A DNA stretch of 64,000 nt, from positions 92,335,995 to 92,399,994 of the forward strand of contig NC_061862.1 of the NCBI RefSeq assembly GCF_907164915.1. The letters are read 5' to 3'. Positions 24,352 to 36,699 of the stretch are shown one piece after another; within the stretch, counting starts at the first letter, position 1; each line of letters starts with the position of its first letter. Made by a program: the position numbers and the translations under genes. Below the pieces are notes generated by a model that saw only the letters and a program-made list of their open reading frames with translations, searched no databases and was not told the DNA's origin. The DNA is from Impatiens glandulifera. Its lineage: Eukaryota > Streptophyta > Magnoliopsida > Ericales > Balsaminaceae.

Positions 24352-25355
24352 GCCTTATAATAATCATACAAATTTGTGTTTTGATAAATTTCTAAATTTA
24401 AATAAATGAAAAGTAAAATTATTCCTAAGAACTTGAAATTGGACTTTTACTAAACTATCATTTTTTACATCAAGAATACTTAGATTTATTTTTGCAGATG
24501 CTCGAGTTTATTCTAAATCGTTTTTTTCTTCTTCTAAAATAGACAATAAATCACGAAACTAGGGGCATTTAAATAATCTGAAACTATTGTATTATGGGTA
24601 TTTAACTAATCTGAATCTCTAGTATAAAAACTAAAAATTATACCACTAGATTAGTGTCAAAGCTAAAAAAAAATAAAAAATAAATATATCACTCTTCTAC
24701 AATATTTTCAAATTTATAATTCACTTAATTCGTCTAAGCCGTTAATTTTCACTTCTTACATTTTAAAAATAAATTATTTTAAATAGATCCCTTGATTTGA
24801 TCTTAGGTAAATTTTGACCTAGATATTAGAGTCCTAATTGGTCATTAAAAATTGGCTGAGGACCGTAATCAATTAAAACAATAGGTTATAGGACGATTTG
24901 ATTTCATACTAATTAAATTATGTGGTCAAAATTAACCTAATTTCAAATCAATGGACCTATTTAAAGTAATTAAAAAGTTTGGAAAAACTATATTAGAAGC
25001 TAAAAATTAGCTAGGTTAATGTATTCCGTCTATGTGCTAAATATGACAAAATTTTATAAAAATAGTTCTAAATTAACTCTGTTAATGGATAAGTGCTAAA
25101 TATGACCAATTTTTTAAAGAACAGTTCTAAATATGAAAATATTTTAGGAGGTATTAAATTTAATTTGACCTTTATCCTCTATATATATTTATATGTATAT
25201 AAAGTAAGGCAATATATTGTTACTATATTTTTTTTTTGTAACTCCTTGATCGATGAGTTAATGAGAATATAAAAAATAAATTATTGTGTTAATTATTATC
25301 AGCAAAAATCATGGTTATATTTGTAAGTAACTGCTTGTTTGCGGGTCCAATAATA
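24352..25355. other. Intergenic sequence after the second LTP unit
   Basis: Only short motifless ORFs are present. A local near-repeat (GTGCTAAATATGAC, then AGTTCTAAAT) occurs at about 25035-25075 and 25090-25130. Nothing else was recognised. Confidence 0.45.
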
Positions 25356-25359
25356 ATAA

Positions 25360-25500
25360 ACGGATAAATTTTCTTTAAATAATAAATGTATTTAATTTAG
25401 TCATAATTTTCGTCAGTTACAAAATAGTATGTCATCGTTGCCATTTAGAATATGATTAAAAACATAAGAAGATAAGGTTTATATTAGCAAAACAACATAA
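25360..25500 (+). promoter_or_regulatory. Orphan LTP promoter fragment
   Basis: This aligns with the region 100-300 bp upstream of the LTP genes (TTTTCGTCAGTTACAAAATA, then GATTAAAAACATAAGAAGAT and GGTTTATATTA), but no TATA block or coding sequence follows. It marks a lost member of the array. A second orphan piece lies at 27125-27190. Confidence 0.6.
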
Positions 25501-25619
25501 TCCCTGGATGAACTTTAAACCTTTTTTATTGTCCAAACAAATGCACATGTTGAACAAAACATCCTTGTAGAAAAATCACAAAAAATAGAACATGCAATTG
25601 AATATTCTGTCTAATTGGT

Positions 25620-26180
25620 CTTAGAATGTGGTTCATCTTATATTTGAGATTCATTATGCATATGCAATTGCTTTCGCCATATGATCATGAGCTAAGCAAA
25701 CCAAAATTGAAACAGTGCGATGAGATAATTAATTTAATTGAGAAAGTTGAAAGCAAAAGTAATATTTAAGGTTTGAAAACTTCCATTAACCATGATAAAC
25801 ATTGAATCTTGACCCTCAAATGGATGATTATCTAATTGAAAATGGAATGCAGTACTAGTGAATCCAAGCTGGTGCAATTGAATTCTCTAAAGTAAGTTAG
25901 GACCGGTCCTGGGGTAAGTTCAGCAAGTTCTCGGCTAGGACAGTCCAACCTACCTAAATAGTTAATTATTCAAAAATTTTATTTAGTTATTGGCTCAAAT
26001 CTTACTAAGAACAATTTTTTTAGTTAATTTTTTAAACTAGACCCCAAATAACAAAAATTAATTTTGTTAGGATGATAGGATTAATGAGTGATTTGTTAGA
26101 TAAAATGTTATTATGTTTGTCAAAGAACATGGATAGGAATTGTATTGTAGTTTGATACAAAATAACAAACTATTCAAGTA
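25620..26180 (-). repeat. Dispersed repeat, probable LINE 3' region
   Basis: Much of this matches 39400-39660 (for example CATCTTATATTTGAGATTCA and GTCAAAGAACATGGATA), with an unrelated insert at about 25860-26060. It lies directly downstream, on the minus strand, of the LINE coding fragment 26186-27110. It is therefore probably the 3' untranslated part of the same LINE family. Confidence 0.55.
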
Positions 26181-26185
26181 AAAAA

Positions 26186-27110
26186 TCAACAACGAAGCTT
26201 AAAGCGTCTTGAAATCAGAAATAATGATGACTTTCTTATATGCAATGCTCCATTTTGACGAATCAACCAATTTTTTTCATAAGTGGGAATTCGCCTCCAC
26301 GTTCGAATGAGTGAGTTTTCATCAAAGATAATTTCAATCCAAACAAACTTCACATCATTTCGAACCTTTGAAAATACTATCGTGTTCCTCTCTATCCAAA
26401 TATGATAAAAAAAAATGTTTGCAATAAAGCACTTGAAGACATTTGACCTAAAGTCATTACCTTTTGTCTTGATGATTGACATTTCCTTGATATTAGTCCA
26501 TTCTTTTGGAAAGTTTAGGAGACTCATTGATGTAGAAAACTTACCACAAAGTAAGGAAGCAAATGGGCAGTCCCCAAAGATATGACCAATGGTCTCCTCA
26601 CTTTCCATATAAAGAAGGCAGCTAAGATCCGGGATATTCATATACTTCTTAATTCGTTGGTGTGTGTTAAGTCTTTCACAGAACGTCAACCACAAAATGA
26701 ATTGGTGTCTAGGAATAACTTTCGTGGGCCACACTAAATGGGACCATGGAACCACCTCCCCTCTATCGCGAACAATATTCCATGTTAATCCCGAGTTAAA
26801 CAATGCCTTCATTTTCAACACTCTAAACTCGAGAATCCTTACAATTATTAAAGTGATAGGAAGACAGAGTATTGAGGATCCTTGTACCTTCTGGAATTCC
26901 TCTGAGAAGGTTATTTCATTCCCCGTTTTTGACTTGTTGGATAGTAGCCACTTGACATTTCCGTCTTATTCGAATACGAGAGAATACACTATTATGAATA
27001 ATAGGGTGATTCTCGAACCAGGAGTCATGTCAAAACAGAGTTCCGTTTTCATTCTCAATCTAAAGCTTGATCATCTTACCAACACTATCTTTGAGTTTTA
27101 GAATATGTTT
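26186..27110 (-). pseudogene. LINE ORF2 C-terminal fragment (zf-RVT domain)
   Basis: The 211-codon frame at 26821-26186 has the zf-RVT signature of plant LINEs: W-S-H-L-V-W near the start, then IPRHQFILWLTFCERLNTHQRI, a C-L-L-Y-M-E-S-E-E-T-I-G-H-I-F-G-D-C knuckle with the first Cys of the usual C-x-x-C pair changed, and a conserved YHIWIERN block. Weakly recognisable ORF2 sequence continues upstream to about 27110 with stops. Reverse transcriptase is absent, so it is a truncated dead copy inserted inside the LTP array. Confidence 0.75.
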
Positions 27111-27124
27111 AAGGACTATGCCAT

Positions 27125-27190
27125 TTGTTAAAATATTTGTTATCATAATGTTGCAATTTATGGCTAATTAAAAGCATATAAAGATGCCAT
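27125..27190 (+). promoter_or_regulatory. Second orphan LTP promoter fragment
   Basis: It carries the block TTGCAATTTATGGCTAATTA then AAAGCATATAAAGAT, shared with 22975-23015, 25430-25470 and 27415-27445. It abuts the LINE fragment, suggesting that the LINE or a rearrangement split a promoter copy. Confidence 0.55.
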
Positions 27191-27525
27191 GTTTGGAAAG
27201 GTCCATCTTTAGGGTTGGACTTTGACTGCGTTATTTATTTATTTAAAAATTATGTTTTTTTTTTTATGATATCTTATTGGAGTGTTGTTTTATATGAATC
27301 AATGTTCTAAAATATACTTTAATTATGTATATATTAATAAATTTAATAATATTTTTGTTCTAAGTGCACCTAAAGTGTTTTAAAATAAAATTAATATAAA
27401 ATTTATTATCATTATATTGCAATTTAAGCTGATTAAAAGCATACAAATATAAGATTTACATTGTCACATTTAATTTCAGTAGACCGACTTTTATTTAATT
27501 TTATTAATTATTTTCTCCAAAACAT

Positions 27526-27533
27526 TATAAATG
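27526..27533 (+). promoter_or_regulatory. Degraded TATA box of the LTP pseudogene
   Basis: TATAAATG lies in the conserved block CTCCAAAACATTATAAAT, 80 bp before the pseudogene start. Confidence 0.55.
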
Positions 27534-27612
27534 GAGTTTTAGATTCACAATGAAAATCTCATCTTCAGTAAAAACAAAATACACTTCTCTCTGTATAAAT
27601 TATTTGTTAAAA

Positions 27613-28236
27613 ATGGATAGAATATCATTGTTAGTCTTGTCTTTGTTGTAGCCTTTGCTTTGTGGGATTGACGTTTTTTAAAAAATCTAGAGACGGAAAA
27701 AAGTAATGATGGACGATGATTTTGAGGAGATTATGATTATTTTTGGTAAAAAACCTTAAAAAATATTGATATATGAATAAAATAAAAAATAATAATAAAA
27801 AATAGATATATTTTAATATTTTAATTAATGAAATGATTGATGTAATTATTAAGAAATGAATAATTTTTGGATAGAATAAAACTCATAAAACAGGCTCATG
27901 ATATGATCGCATGTCAGGTTTGGTGACATGCCTGCCTAAAAGCAATCACACCTTCCCTTCCATGTCTTTTCTTTTTTCTTTAGAGGACCCGGTTCTGCCA
28001 CTCTTTGTCCACAATGTTATTCGGTTGCCCATGGACTTTACAGAATTGCGATTAGATCCAGATCTGATCGTAAGATAATTTGTCGGTGTTTTTATTTCTG
28101 GACAGATTCAAATCAATTTTAAGTACAACTAATTAATTAATATCCTCTTTGACCATAAAATTAATTGACATATGTGAGAATAAAAAAATAATATTTTATT
28201 TATTTTAATGAATTGTTTGTTTATTGCAGAGTTTGA
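27613..28236 (+). pseudogene. Lipid transfer protein pseudogene (copy 3)
   Basis: The ATG and first signal-peptide codons are followed quickly by a frameshift and stop. About 240 bp of unrelated A/T-rich sequence (27660-27900) then splits the gene. The mature region resumes at 27905 with recognisable but decayed blocks: GTTTGGTGACATG, CAATCACACCTTC, the CACAATGTTATTCGGTTGCC region, where the CC pair has become C-Y, and AATTTGTCGGTGTTT. The intron donor (GTGAG, 28174) and acceptor plus last exon (GCAGAGTTTGA, 28226-28236) are still present. It cannot encode a functional protein. Confidence 0.88.
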
Positions 28237-28499
28237 AAGATAAACACAGGACATAAGTAGTTCAATAATCTGAATTATTAGTTAAATTATTTTTGTTTTG
28301 CTGGTTTGTTTCTCCTCTATCTATGGAACTATAAAATTACAAATATATTCACGTTTGAGAATATTTGAAATAGTCTTTTATTATGTTCTTGTAGCTGTAA
28401 TTGAAAATTAAAAGTTAATAAAAATATTTAAAAAATACAGTCACTATTTTTCAAAAAATAAATATAGGAAATCATAAAAACAAAACTCTCTACACAAAA

Positions 28500-29904
28500 A
28501 TTAATAAAAATATATTTTTTTTTTTGAATTAAAGAGAACTCGCATTACACCCCAAAAGCATAGTTCACCGTTTGCATTTAGTTTATTACTTTTGGTGTCT
28601 TAAGTCGACTCTTACCAATAAGTTACCTTGGTACGGTAATAATTAATATAAATATTAAACATCAAAATTTTAAAATTTTCTTTAAAAAACAAATCTATGA
28701 TATAAGTAATAAACTAAATAATTATACGTTATAAGTAAACATTTACAACGAATTAGACAAATTTAAAAAATAACTTAAATCATTTAAATAAATACTAACT
28801 TTCAAACTTTCAACCATGGATAACCTATAAAGATATCTTTAAAAAATAACTTAAATCATTTAAATAAATACTAACTTTCAAACTTACTTTCAACCAATAA
28901 ACTATAAAGATATATTTTTTAATTCAATCAGTATTGATAACTTTAAACAAAATAAAACTTAAAATAAGTAAGAAAACATCCAATAAAAACTTACCGGATG
29001 AAGCAACAAGAGCTAAATCATCAATATGAATAAAAATAAATGCAGGTGAAATCAAGTTACATTTTTATAATTTCAATACGAGTAACAATTGTTGGATGAT
29101 CATAAACACGTCCATCGTTATGAATTTCTATAAAAAAAAAATGTACAATTTACTTTAGCATGTCAAAAGTCAAAAGATGCCAACACATTAAAGAACAACA
29201 AAAATATTTAAACAGAATCATGTTGCTTTATTTTTTAATTTAAATAAGAATGCTAGAAATTCTAATAAAAAGATGTAAACACATGAAAGCACACATAAAA
29301 ATTATTAAACAAGATCATTGTGCAAATTGGTTAGCTTTATTATTGTATACACTTAACTGTATGTACATGATAAAAAAAAATGCTTTTAATTTCAAATTAT
29401 AGAGAAACTTAAACAAATCGCATATGTATCCACATATATTGCACTTGAAATCACTATATAATTATTTGCACAAGATAAAAATGATTTTTATTCTAAGATT
29501 GTAGAGAATTTGAATCAAATCTCACATTTACGTGTTGACATCGCAACCAAGATTTATGTATTGGCTCTTATCATAGGCGTCCCGCAACCGAGGACCTTAT
29601 AGAACCTTACATTAAGGTCGCGAACTACATAGCGTAGAACTATTATCTTTCTTCTCTTAAATTCACACCCGCTTATACCACCGTACATTCTTCTTCAAGG
29701 ATGTATATTACTAACATCGACTATTAATTCAAATCAACATTCTCTCATCCCTTGAATTCAATGACATATGTCACCATTATTGTCATTTTTGTCTTTATAA
29801 TATTCACTCTCAAATTCGCATTAATTGAAATTCGAACTTTGATTTCATGTATAAAATGTGAACAATTTAACATCTAAATCATTGTGATTATTGAATTTAA
29901 TTCA

Positions 29905-29992
<88 letters not shown>

Positions 29993-30281
29993 ATATAAGA
30001 TAGCGGGTTAATTAATATATTGATCTGGAAATTATTTGTATTCATTTACACTCAAATTAAGATTCAAAATAAAAATGAGTATTTAACATCTATTATTGAA
30101 AATATATGAATTAAAGTATAATGTTATGGAGGTAAAATAATGTGTTATTTAATTTAGGTCTTAATTTTTTTATTATAAGAAATTAAATTATAAATTATAT
30201 AAATATAATGTTACACATTTACAGAATTTTATGTTGTTTTTAAAATATAAAGTTAAACACAATGTTGCACCGTGCCGGAGT
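28500..30281. other. Intergenic region, no supported gene
   Basis: It contains a 48-bp local duplication (28770-28815 and 28835-28880, AAATAACTTAAATCATTTAA). At 29500-29770 there is a less AT-rich stretch (GGCGTCCCGCAACCGAGGAC) of unknown origin with no open frame. The 3' part holds the long TA tract. Confidence 0.45.
29909..29989. repeat. (TA)n microsatellite, about 80 bp
   Basis: Uninterrupted TA dinucleotides, the longest pure TA tract in the window. Confidence 0.95.
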
Positions 30282-31427
30282 TAGGGATGGTGAGTGAAAA
30301 TGATTACTCGATCCGGTTTGGGATTGAAAATGGGGAATGTGCAAAACCCGAAATATTAATATATATATATATGTTTAAAATGACTTTTCAAATTCTTTAC
30401 ATAATTACAAATCTATATATATATATAATGATGCTTAATTTTTAAAGTGTCCGGATTGCCGAGTCGAGAGTTGTGGTTAATTTGGATATATGTGAAAGTA
30501 AATGGATACTTGGATCGGATTGTGGGTTGACCCGCCCATAAACTTAAAACGATTAAAAATACTATAGGTATGATTCGAACTTGCAACCTAACAAAATAAG
30601 TATAACCTTTTAACCAACTAGACTAATAACACTTTATATTTTAAATTCAACCTAAAATTTGATAAACGCGTGACATTTTAACAATATAAGTTCAATTTTT
30701 TAACTAACTAATCTATATATATATATAATGATGCTTAATTTTTAAAGTGTCTGGATTGCCGGGTCGAGAGTTGTGGTTAATTTGGATATATGTGAGAATA
30801 AATAGATATTTGGGTCGAATTGTGGGTTGACCCGCCCATAAAAATTTTACCGTAATATTTTTTTCACAATTTTTTATATTATTATTACCCGTGCAAATGC
30901 ACGAGATACATGCTAGTTTATAATAAATATATTATTTATGTTATCTATACTCACACTTCACTCTAACATCATTTTAATTTATCTTCCACATAACTATTAA
31001 TCTTCACTTTTTTTTTAATAACAAAATCTTTTCTCATTCGTCACTATTTATTTTCAAGTTGAACAATCTTTGAACTTTCTCTCTAGTTTTTGTTCACTTT
31101 CTCCATATTTTCTCTAGTTTTTTTTAGTTTGGTTGAACTCCAATATTAATAACAACAAAGTTGTTATATTTTTCAACTTCTACCACATAACTATGTAATG
31201 CAAGTAAATAATTTTTTTTTAATATTAATATATTTAGAAAATAATAAATATAAATTTATATTTTAATCGGGTAATGGGATACTCGTCGGAGATCGGGTAC
31301 TCGATGAATCGGGATGGAATACAAATAAAGATACTAGTCGGGTTCAGGGTCAGACAGTGAAATAAAAATCGGGTCTAGGGATGGGTACTTCACTACCCGA
31401 CGGGTAGGGTACCCGTTGTCATCCCTA
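30282..31427. mobile_element. Probable hAT-like non-autonomous element
   Basis: The left end reads TAGGGATGGTGAGTG and the right end, reversed, TAGGGATGACAACGGGTA. The interior near both ends has GGGTA/CCCGA-rich words common in plant hAT miniature elements of this type. No clear 8-bp duplication survives. The Helitron-like repeat at 30412-30916 lies inside it. The assignment rests on end similarity alone. Confidence 0.45.
30412..30916 (+). mobile_element. Helitron-like repeat with duplicated head
   Basis: The head A|TCTATATATATATATAATG occurs at 30412 and again at exactly 30712. Only the second unit has the full 3' end: a near-perfect hairpin CGTGCAAATGCACG, then AGATACATG and CTAG|T at 30913-30916. 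Between the heads is a segment that, read on the minus strand, looks tRNA-derived (TAGTCTAGTTGGTTAAAAG, then GTTGCAAGTTCAAACC, about 30568-30625). The structure matches the copy at 10086-11828. Confidence 0.65.
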
Positions 31428-31741
31428 GTCGCACGTTTATAAAATTTAATGTTAAATTTAAAATACAAAACCTCAATTTAACGATGATATCATTCTAGCA
31501 TGAATGAATTAGTTTTCCAAAGTGGATTGATGGTGTTAATCATTATTTCGTGGGTTGATAAGTAATTTATTGAATAAGTGTTATTCCTAGTTTGTCAAAG
31601 GATATGGATAGTAATTGATGATGACTGAAAGTCTAGTGTCATTTGTAGTGAATTTATGAGTAGTTTACAAAATCTAGGTGTGGGTTCAAAGAAAAATTTC
31701 AAGGAAAACTAGAACTCAAAAAATTGAGAACAATCTAGCTA
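31428..31741. repeat. Broken copy of the dispersed LINE-like repeat (left part)
   Basis: 31545-31625 shares words such as TTTGTCAAAGGATATGGATA with 26095-26150 and 39590-39640. Its continuation after the copia insertion is 36705-36950. The copia element therefore landed in an older copy of this repeat. Confidence 0.5.
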
Positions 31742-31746
31742 GTTTG

Positions 31747-32114
31747 TGTTGAGTTATGGAGCCTACACTTATAATAAACTTTACAATTATTAATTAGAGT
31801 TTATTGGGTTTGTATTTAGTTTTAGGTTTGGGTCTGACCAAGAATTTTTAAGGTTTTATTACCTAAATGTTTACTTTATAAATATGTAATTATTAAGGGT
31901 TTACAAAAATGAGAGAAAATTATAGAGAGATAAAGTATGAGGCAAAAACTCAATATTCATTTTTCTTCTTCATAGTGAAATCTGGTAGAGGCTGAAGTGA
32001 ACGTAACTCAATTTAAATGAACCACTATAAATATGTGCCTTCTTATGTTCTTTTTTCATGCATTTTTTCAGATTGTTTCAAGCAGGTCGGATTTGGGAGA
32101 TAAAAATCCTAACA
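31747..32114 (+). repeat. Copia 5' LTR
   Basis: A 368-bp LTR, TGTTGAGTTATGGAG...ATCCTAACA, aligning end to end with 36330-36699. A TATA-like TTTATAAATATG lies at 31875-31886. Confidence 0.93.
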
Positions 32115-32116
32115 AC

Positions 32117-32128
32117 TGGTATCAAAGT
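32117..32128 (+). other. Primer-binding site
   Basis: TGGTATCAAAGT, two bases after the LTR, is a slightly changed match to the initiator tRNA-Met primer site TGGTATCAGAGC. Confidence 0.8.
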
Positions 32129-32189
32129 TTCTAGGCTAGATCTAAGTATTGGAAACGATAGCAAACGACAACAGTATATGACACAGCAT

Positions 32190-35100
32190 TAGAAGATTCG
32201 ATGGAACATATTATGCCTTCTGGATGATGCAGATTGAAGATTATCTCTATGGAAAGAAGCTTCATGTTCCTTTGAGTGAGAAACTAAAGAAGATGGATGA
32301 AGCTAAATGAAAATTCATTGATAGACATGTTTTGGGAGTTGTCCGACTAACGCTAGCCAAAACGGTTGCTCACAATGTAGCAAAAGAGAAGACCACCATG
32401 GGTCTGATGAAAGCTCTTTCTGATATATATGAGAAACCATCTACTAACAACAAGGTACACTTAATGAAAAGACTCTTTTACTTAAGAATGGTTGATGGTA
32501 CTTCTTTCACTACTCATTTGAACGAATTCAATACAATTGTGAATCAACTGTTGTCTATTGAGATTGATTTTAGGGATGAAGTTAGTGCCCTGATTTTGTT
32601 AGCATCTTTACCAAATAGTTGAGAACCTATGAGGGAAACAATTAGTAAATCAGTTGGAAATGTTAAACTGAAGTTTGTTGAAGTTAGAGATCGTATTCTT
32701 GCTGAAGAGGTTCGTAAAATTGATTCTGGAGAAACGTTCAAAGGTTCTGCTTTGAAAGTGGAAAATAGGGGCAGAGCTAATGATAGAAATTTCAACCGAG
32801 GTAAGAACAGATCTATGTCGAGGAGCAGGAGGAGTTAGTCCAAGTCTGAGCGGACATTTGAGTGCTAGAATTGTGGTAAATAGGGTCATTTATAGAGGAA
32901 CTGCAAAATACCGAAGAGAAACAGTGATAATAAAAATGATGCAACCAACGTTGTTACAGAAACTGTCACTAATGCGTTACTTTTGTCTATTGATAACCGA
33001 TAGATTCATGAGTTTTGGACTCGGGAGCGTCTTTGCACACCAATGCCTACAAATAATTAATGGAGAATTATATGGATGAAAACTATGAGAAAGTTTATCT
33101 TGCAGATGGTGAGCCATTGGATATTGTTGGCATGGGGGACATCAAATTGAAGATGACAAATGGTTGTTTTTGGAAGATTAATAAGGTGAGACACATTCCA
33201 AGTTTAATGCGCAATCTAATTTTTGTTAAACAACTTGATGAAGAAGGTCACAATTTCAGTTGTGGAAATGGTGCATGGAAGGTGACTAAAGGAGCAATAG
33301 TTATTGCTCGAGGTCATAAAACTGGAACGTTATACACAACTTGAACTTGCAGATAGACATTTGTTGTTGTAGTTGATGACTCGAATAATAGTGAGTTGTG
33401 GCATTGCAAGTTTGGCCATATGAGCGAAATATGGATGAAAATTCTTTTGAAGAATGGACAGATTCCAGAACTGAACTATGTTGAACATCAGTTATGTGAA
33501 AATTGTATTCTTGAAAAACAGAAACGAGTGAGTTTCTTAAAGATTGGGAATAAGTTCAAGAAAGAAAGGCTAGAGTTGGTACACACTGATGTGTGGAGAC
33601 CTACAAATGTTTCTTCTATTGACGAATCACAATACTACGTGATGTTTATAGATGATTCGACAAGAAAGGTATAGGTATATTTTATGAAGCACAAGTCTGG
33701 AATATTTGTTATTTTTAAGAAGTGGAAGGCTTTGGTTGAAAATAAAATAAATCAGAAAGTTAAGTGCTTGAGATCCGACAACGGGGGTGAATATATCAAT
33801 TCAGATTTCAAAGAGTATTGTGCTATGAATGTGACAAGTATGGTGAAGACTGCTCCCCGAACGCCTCAAGAGAATGGAGTAGTTGAACGAATGAATCGAA
33901 CATTGAACGAGCGTTCTAGAAGCACGAGATTGCATGCAAGGCTACATAAAACCTTCTAGGCAGAAACTATCAATATTGATGTCTACTTGATAAACATGGG
34001 ATCCTCTATTCCTCTTGAATTCAAAATCCTAAAAAAGTCTTGAGTAATAAAAAGGTAAACCTTTCTTATTTGAAAGTGTTAATTTTGTTTATCATATGTT
34101 CATATTAATGAATGTGATAGGAGCAAGGTTAATCCAAAGTCTATTAAATGTTTTTTCATTGGTTATGGTGATATCGAGTTTGGTTATCGTTTCTGGGATA
34201 ATCAAAATTGGAAGATCATTCATAGTAGAAATGTTATCTTTAATAAATAAGTTCTCTATAAAAATTGTGTTGGGAAGACATCATATGGTGATTCCAAGTT
34301 GAAAGAGACTGGTATGGTCGATTTGAGAGAATTTTCAACTAAATATATACTGACCGTCGAAGAAGACTAGTGTATTGTTGAAGATGAAATCATTGAGTGT
34401 GGCCTTAAAAGCAAATCAGCAAACACCAGTTATATAGTTGAGAAGATCGTCAAGGAATCGAAAACTAGTCGAGAGGTGGTCTCCATCTCTAAACTATATC
34501 TTGTTGACAGATAGAGGTGAACATGAATGCTACGAGGAAGTAATACAATCTGATGAATCGATTAAGTAGGAGTCTGCAATGAAAGATGAGATAACTCTTT
34601 GAAGTCAAATCAGACTTGGGAGCTCACTAAGCTACCAAAGGGAAAGAAAACACTTCACAACAAATAGATCTTCAGGATTAAAGAAGAACATGATAAAATC
34701 ATGAGGTACAAGGCAAAATTGGTTGTGAAAGGATTTCAACAGAAAGAAGGTATTGACTACAATGAGATGTTCTCTCCAGTTGTTAAATTTATGACAATCA
34801 GAACTATTTTGAGTTTGGTTGTGAAAGAAGACATTCATCTTCAACAAATGAATGTCAAAACTACTTTTCTTCATGGTGATTTAGATGAAGAGATTTACAT
34901 GCGATAACCAGAAGGATTTGAAATCAAAGGAAAAGATGAGCTTGTGTGTAAGCTTCAGAAGAGTCTGTATGGTTTGAAACAGGCTCCAAGGCAATGGTAC
35001 AAGAAGTTCGATAGCTTAATGAAAAGTAATAATTTTCTAAGGTGTGAAGTTGATCGTTGCTTCTATATCAAAAGGTTTGATAAATCATACATTATTTTGC

Positions 35101-36063
35101 TCCTCTACGTTGATGACATGTTGATTGTTAGAGAAAGTTTGTATGAGATTAACAAGCTCAAGAAAGAGTTATCTAAAAAGTTTTTAATGAAGGATTTGGG
35201 TGCTGTAAAACAAATCCTTGGGATGATAATTTTCAGGGATAAAGAAGTTCTCAAGTTTTCACAAGAAGAATATGTGAAAAAAGTTCTTAGCAGGTTCAAC
35301 TTGTATGATACAAAACTAGTTACTACCCTCTTAGCTAGTCACTTCAGACTATCTAAAGATTAGTCGCCTTCAATAGAGGAGAAGAAAAATTACATGGTCA
35401 TTGTTCTGTATGCCTCTACCATTGGTTGTATTATGTATAAGGTTGTTTGCACAAGACTAGACATAGCACATGTAGTGGGAGTTGCTAGAAGATTCATGAG
35501 TAACCCGGGTACACAACATTGAGAAGCAGTAAAGTAAATACTATGATACTTAAGAGGAGGTATGTGTCTCGCTTTTCTGTTTTTGAAAGTCTAATATGGG
35601 TTTGGAAGGATATGTTTATGCTGACAATGGTGGTGATGTTGATAGTACGAAGAGCACAATATGATACATTTATACTCTAAGAGGTACTACAATCAACTGA
35701 GTTTCAAAATTGCAGAAGATTGTTGCTCTTTCTAGTTGTGAGGCAGAGTATGTTATTGTGACAGAGGCTGCTAAGGAGATGATGTGGTTACAACCCTTTT
35801 TTGCGAGAATTGGGTTAAGACTACGAGGGAAGTGTGTTGTGATGCGACAATCAGAGTGTCATTAATTTGGTAAAGAATCCAATTTATTATGGAAGGACAA
35901 AGTATATACAGGTTCGTTATAATTTCATCTGGTCAACTTTAGAAGATGGAGTATTAGCTTTTAAGAAGATTCCTAGAAGTGAGAATCCAGTTGATATGCT
36001 GACGAAAGTTGTGACAAATGAGAAACTGAAGTTGTGTGCAACTTTAGTTGGTTTTCTTCGTTA
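32190..36063 (+). pseudogene. Copia gag-pol pseudogene
   Basis: Gag (about 32190-32840) has the copia core (F-D-G-T-Y-Y-A-F-W, then IYEKPSTNNKVHLMKRLFYL). The zinc knuckle at 32857-32905 keeps its spacing but carries three TAG codons. The protease motif L-D-S-G-A-S is readable at about 33010-33030 in a shifted frame. The pre-integrase domain is at 33396-33540. Integrase keeps its three acidic positions in H-T-D-V-W, L-R-S-D-N-G-G-E and E-N-G-V-V-E-R (33580-33890). Reverse transcriptase (34700-35360) shows SLYGLKQAPRQWYKKFD and L-Y-V-D-D-M. RNase H ends at 36063 with NPVDMLTKVV. Many stops and shifts make it non-functional. Confidence 0.9.
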
Positions 36064-36306
36064 AGACATCAGATGGAAAGCTACTACCGATTGAGAGATT
36101 TTCAGTATATACAGGTTCGTTATAATTTCATCCGGTCAGCTTTAAAAGATGGAGTATTAGCTCTTAAGAAGATTCCCAAGAGTGAGAATCCAGCTGACAT
36201 GCTGACAAAAGCTGTGACAAATGAGAAACTTAAGTTGTGTGCAACTTTAGTAGGTTTTCTTCGTTAAGACATCAGATGGAAAGTTGCTACCGATTGAGAG
36301 ATGATG
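35901..36306 (+). repeat. 203-bp tandem duplication in copia RNase H tail
   Basis: The unit starting AGTATATACAGGTTCGTTAT at 35901 repeats at 36104. Each unit contains the end of RNase H (A/VDMLTK motif) with a TAA stop, then ACATCAGATGGAAAG. The copies differ at roughly a dozen positions. Confidence 0.9.
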
Positions 36307-36318
36307 AAGTTAGTCTCC

Positions 36319-36329
36319 AAGTGGGAGAT
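36319..36329 (+). other. Polypurine tract
   Basis: AAGTGGGAGAT immediately precedes the 3' LTR, in the usual copia position and form for plus-strand priming. Confidence 0.8.
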
Positions 36330-36699
36330 TGTTGAGTTATGGAGTCTACACTTATAATAAACTCTACAATTGTTAATTAGAGTTTATTGGGTTTGTATTT
36401 AGTTTTGGGCTTGGGCCTGACTAAGAGTTATTTAAATTTTATTACCTGAATATTTACCCTATAAATATGTGATTATTAAGGATTTACAAAAATGATAGAT
36501 AATTCTAGAGAGATAAAGTGTGAGACAAAAATTATGTATTCATTCTTCTTCTTCATAGTGAAATTTGGTGGCGGTTGAAGTGGACATAGTTCAATTTGAG
36601 TCAACCACTATAAATCTGTTTCTTCTTGTGTTTTTCTTTCTTGCGTTTTTACAGATTATTTCAAGCAGGTCGGATTTGAGAGATACAAATTCTAACAGT
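36330..36699 (+). repeat. Copia 3' LTR
   Basis: A 370-bp LTR, TGTTGAGTTATGGAG...ATTCTAACA, followed by the GTTTG target duplication. Confidence 0.93.

Noticed and set aside
26664..27101. 145-codon plus-strand ORF
   Set aside because: It is antisense to the LINE zf-RVT fragment, whose motifs are on the minus strand.
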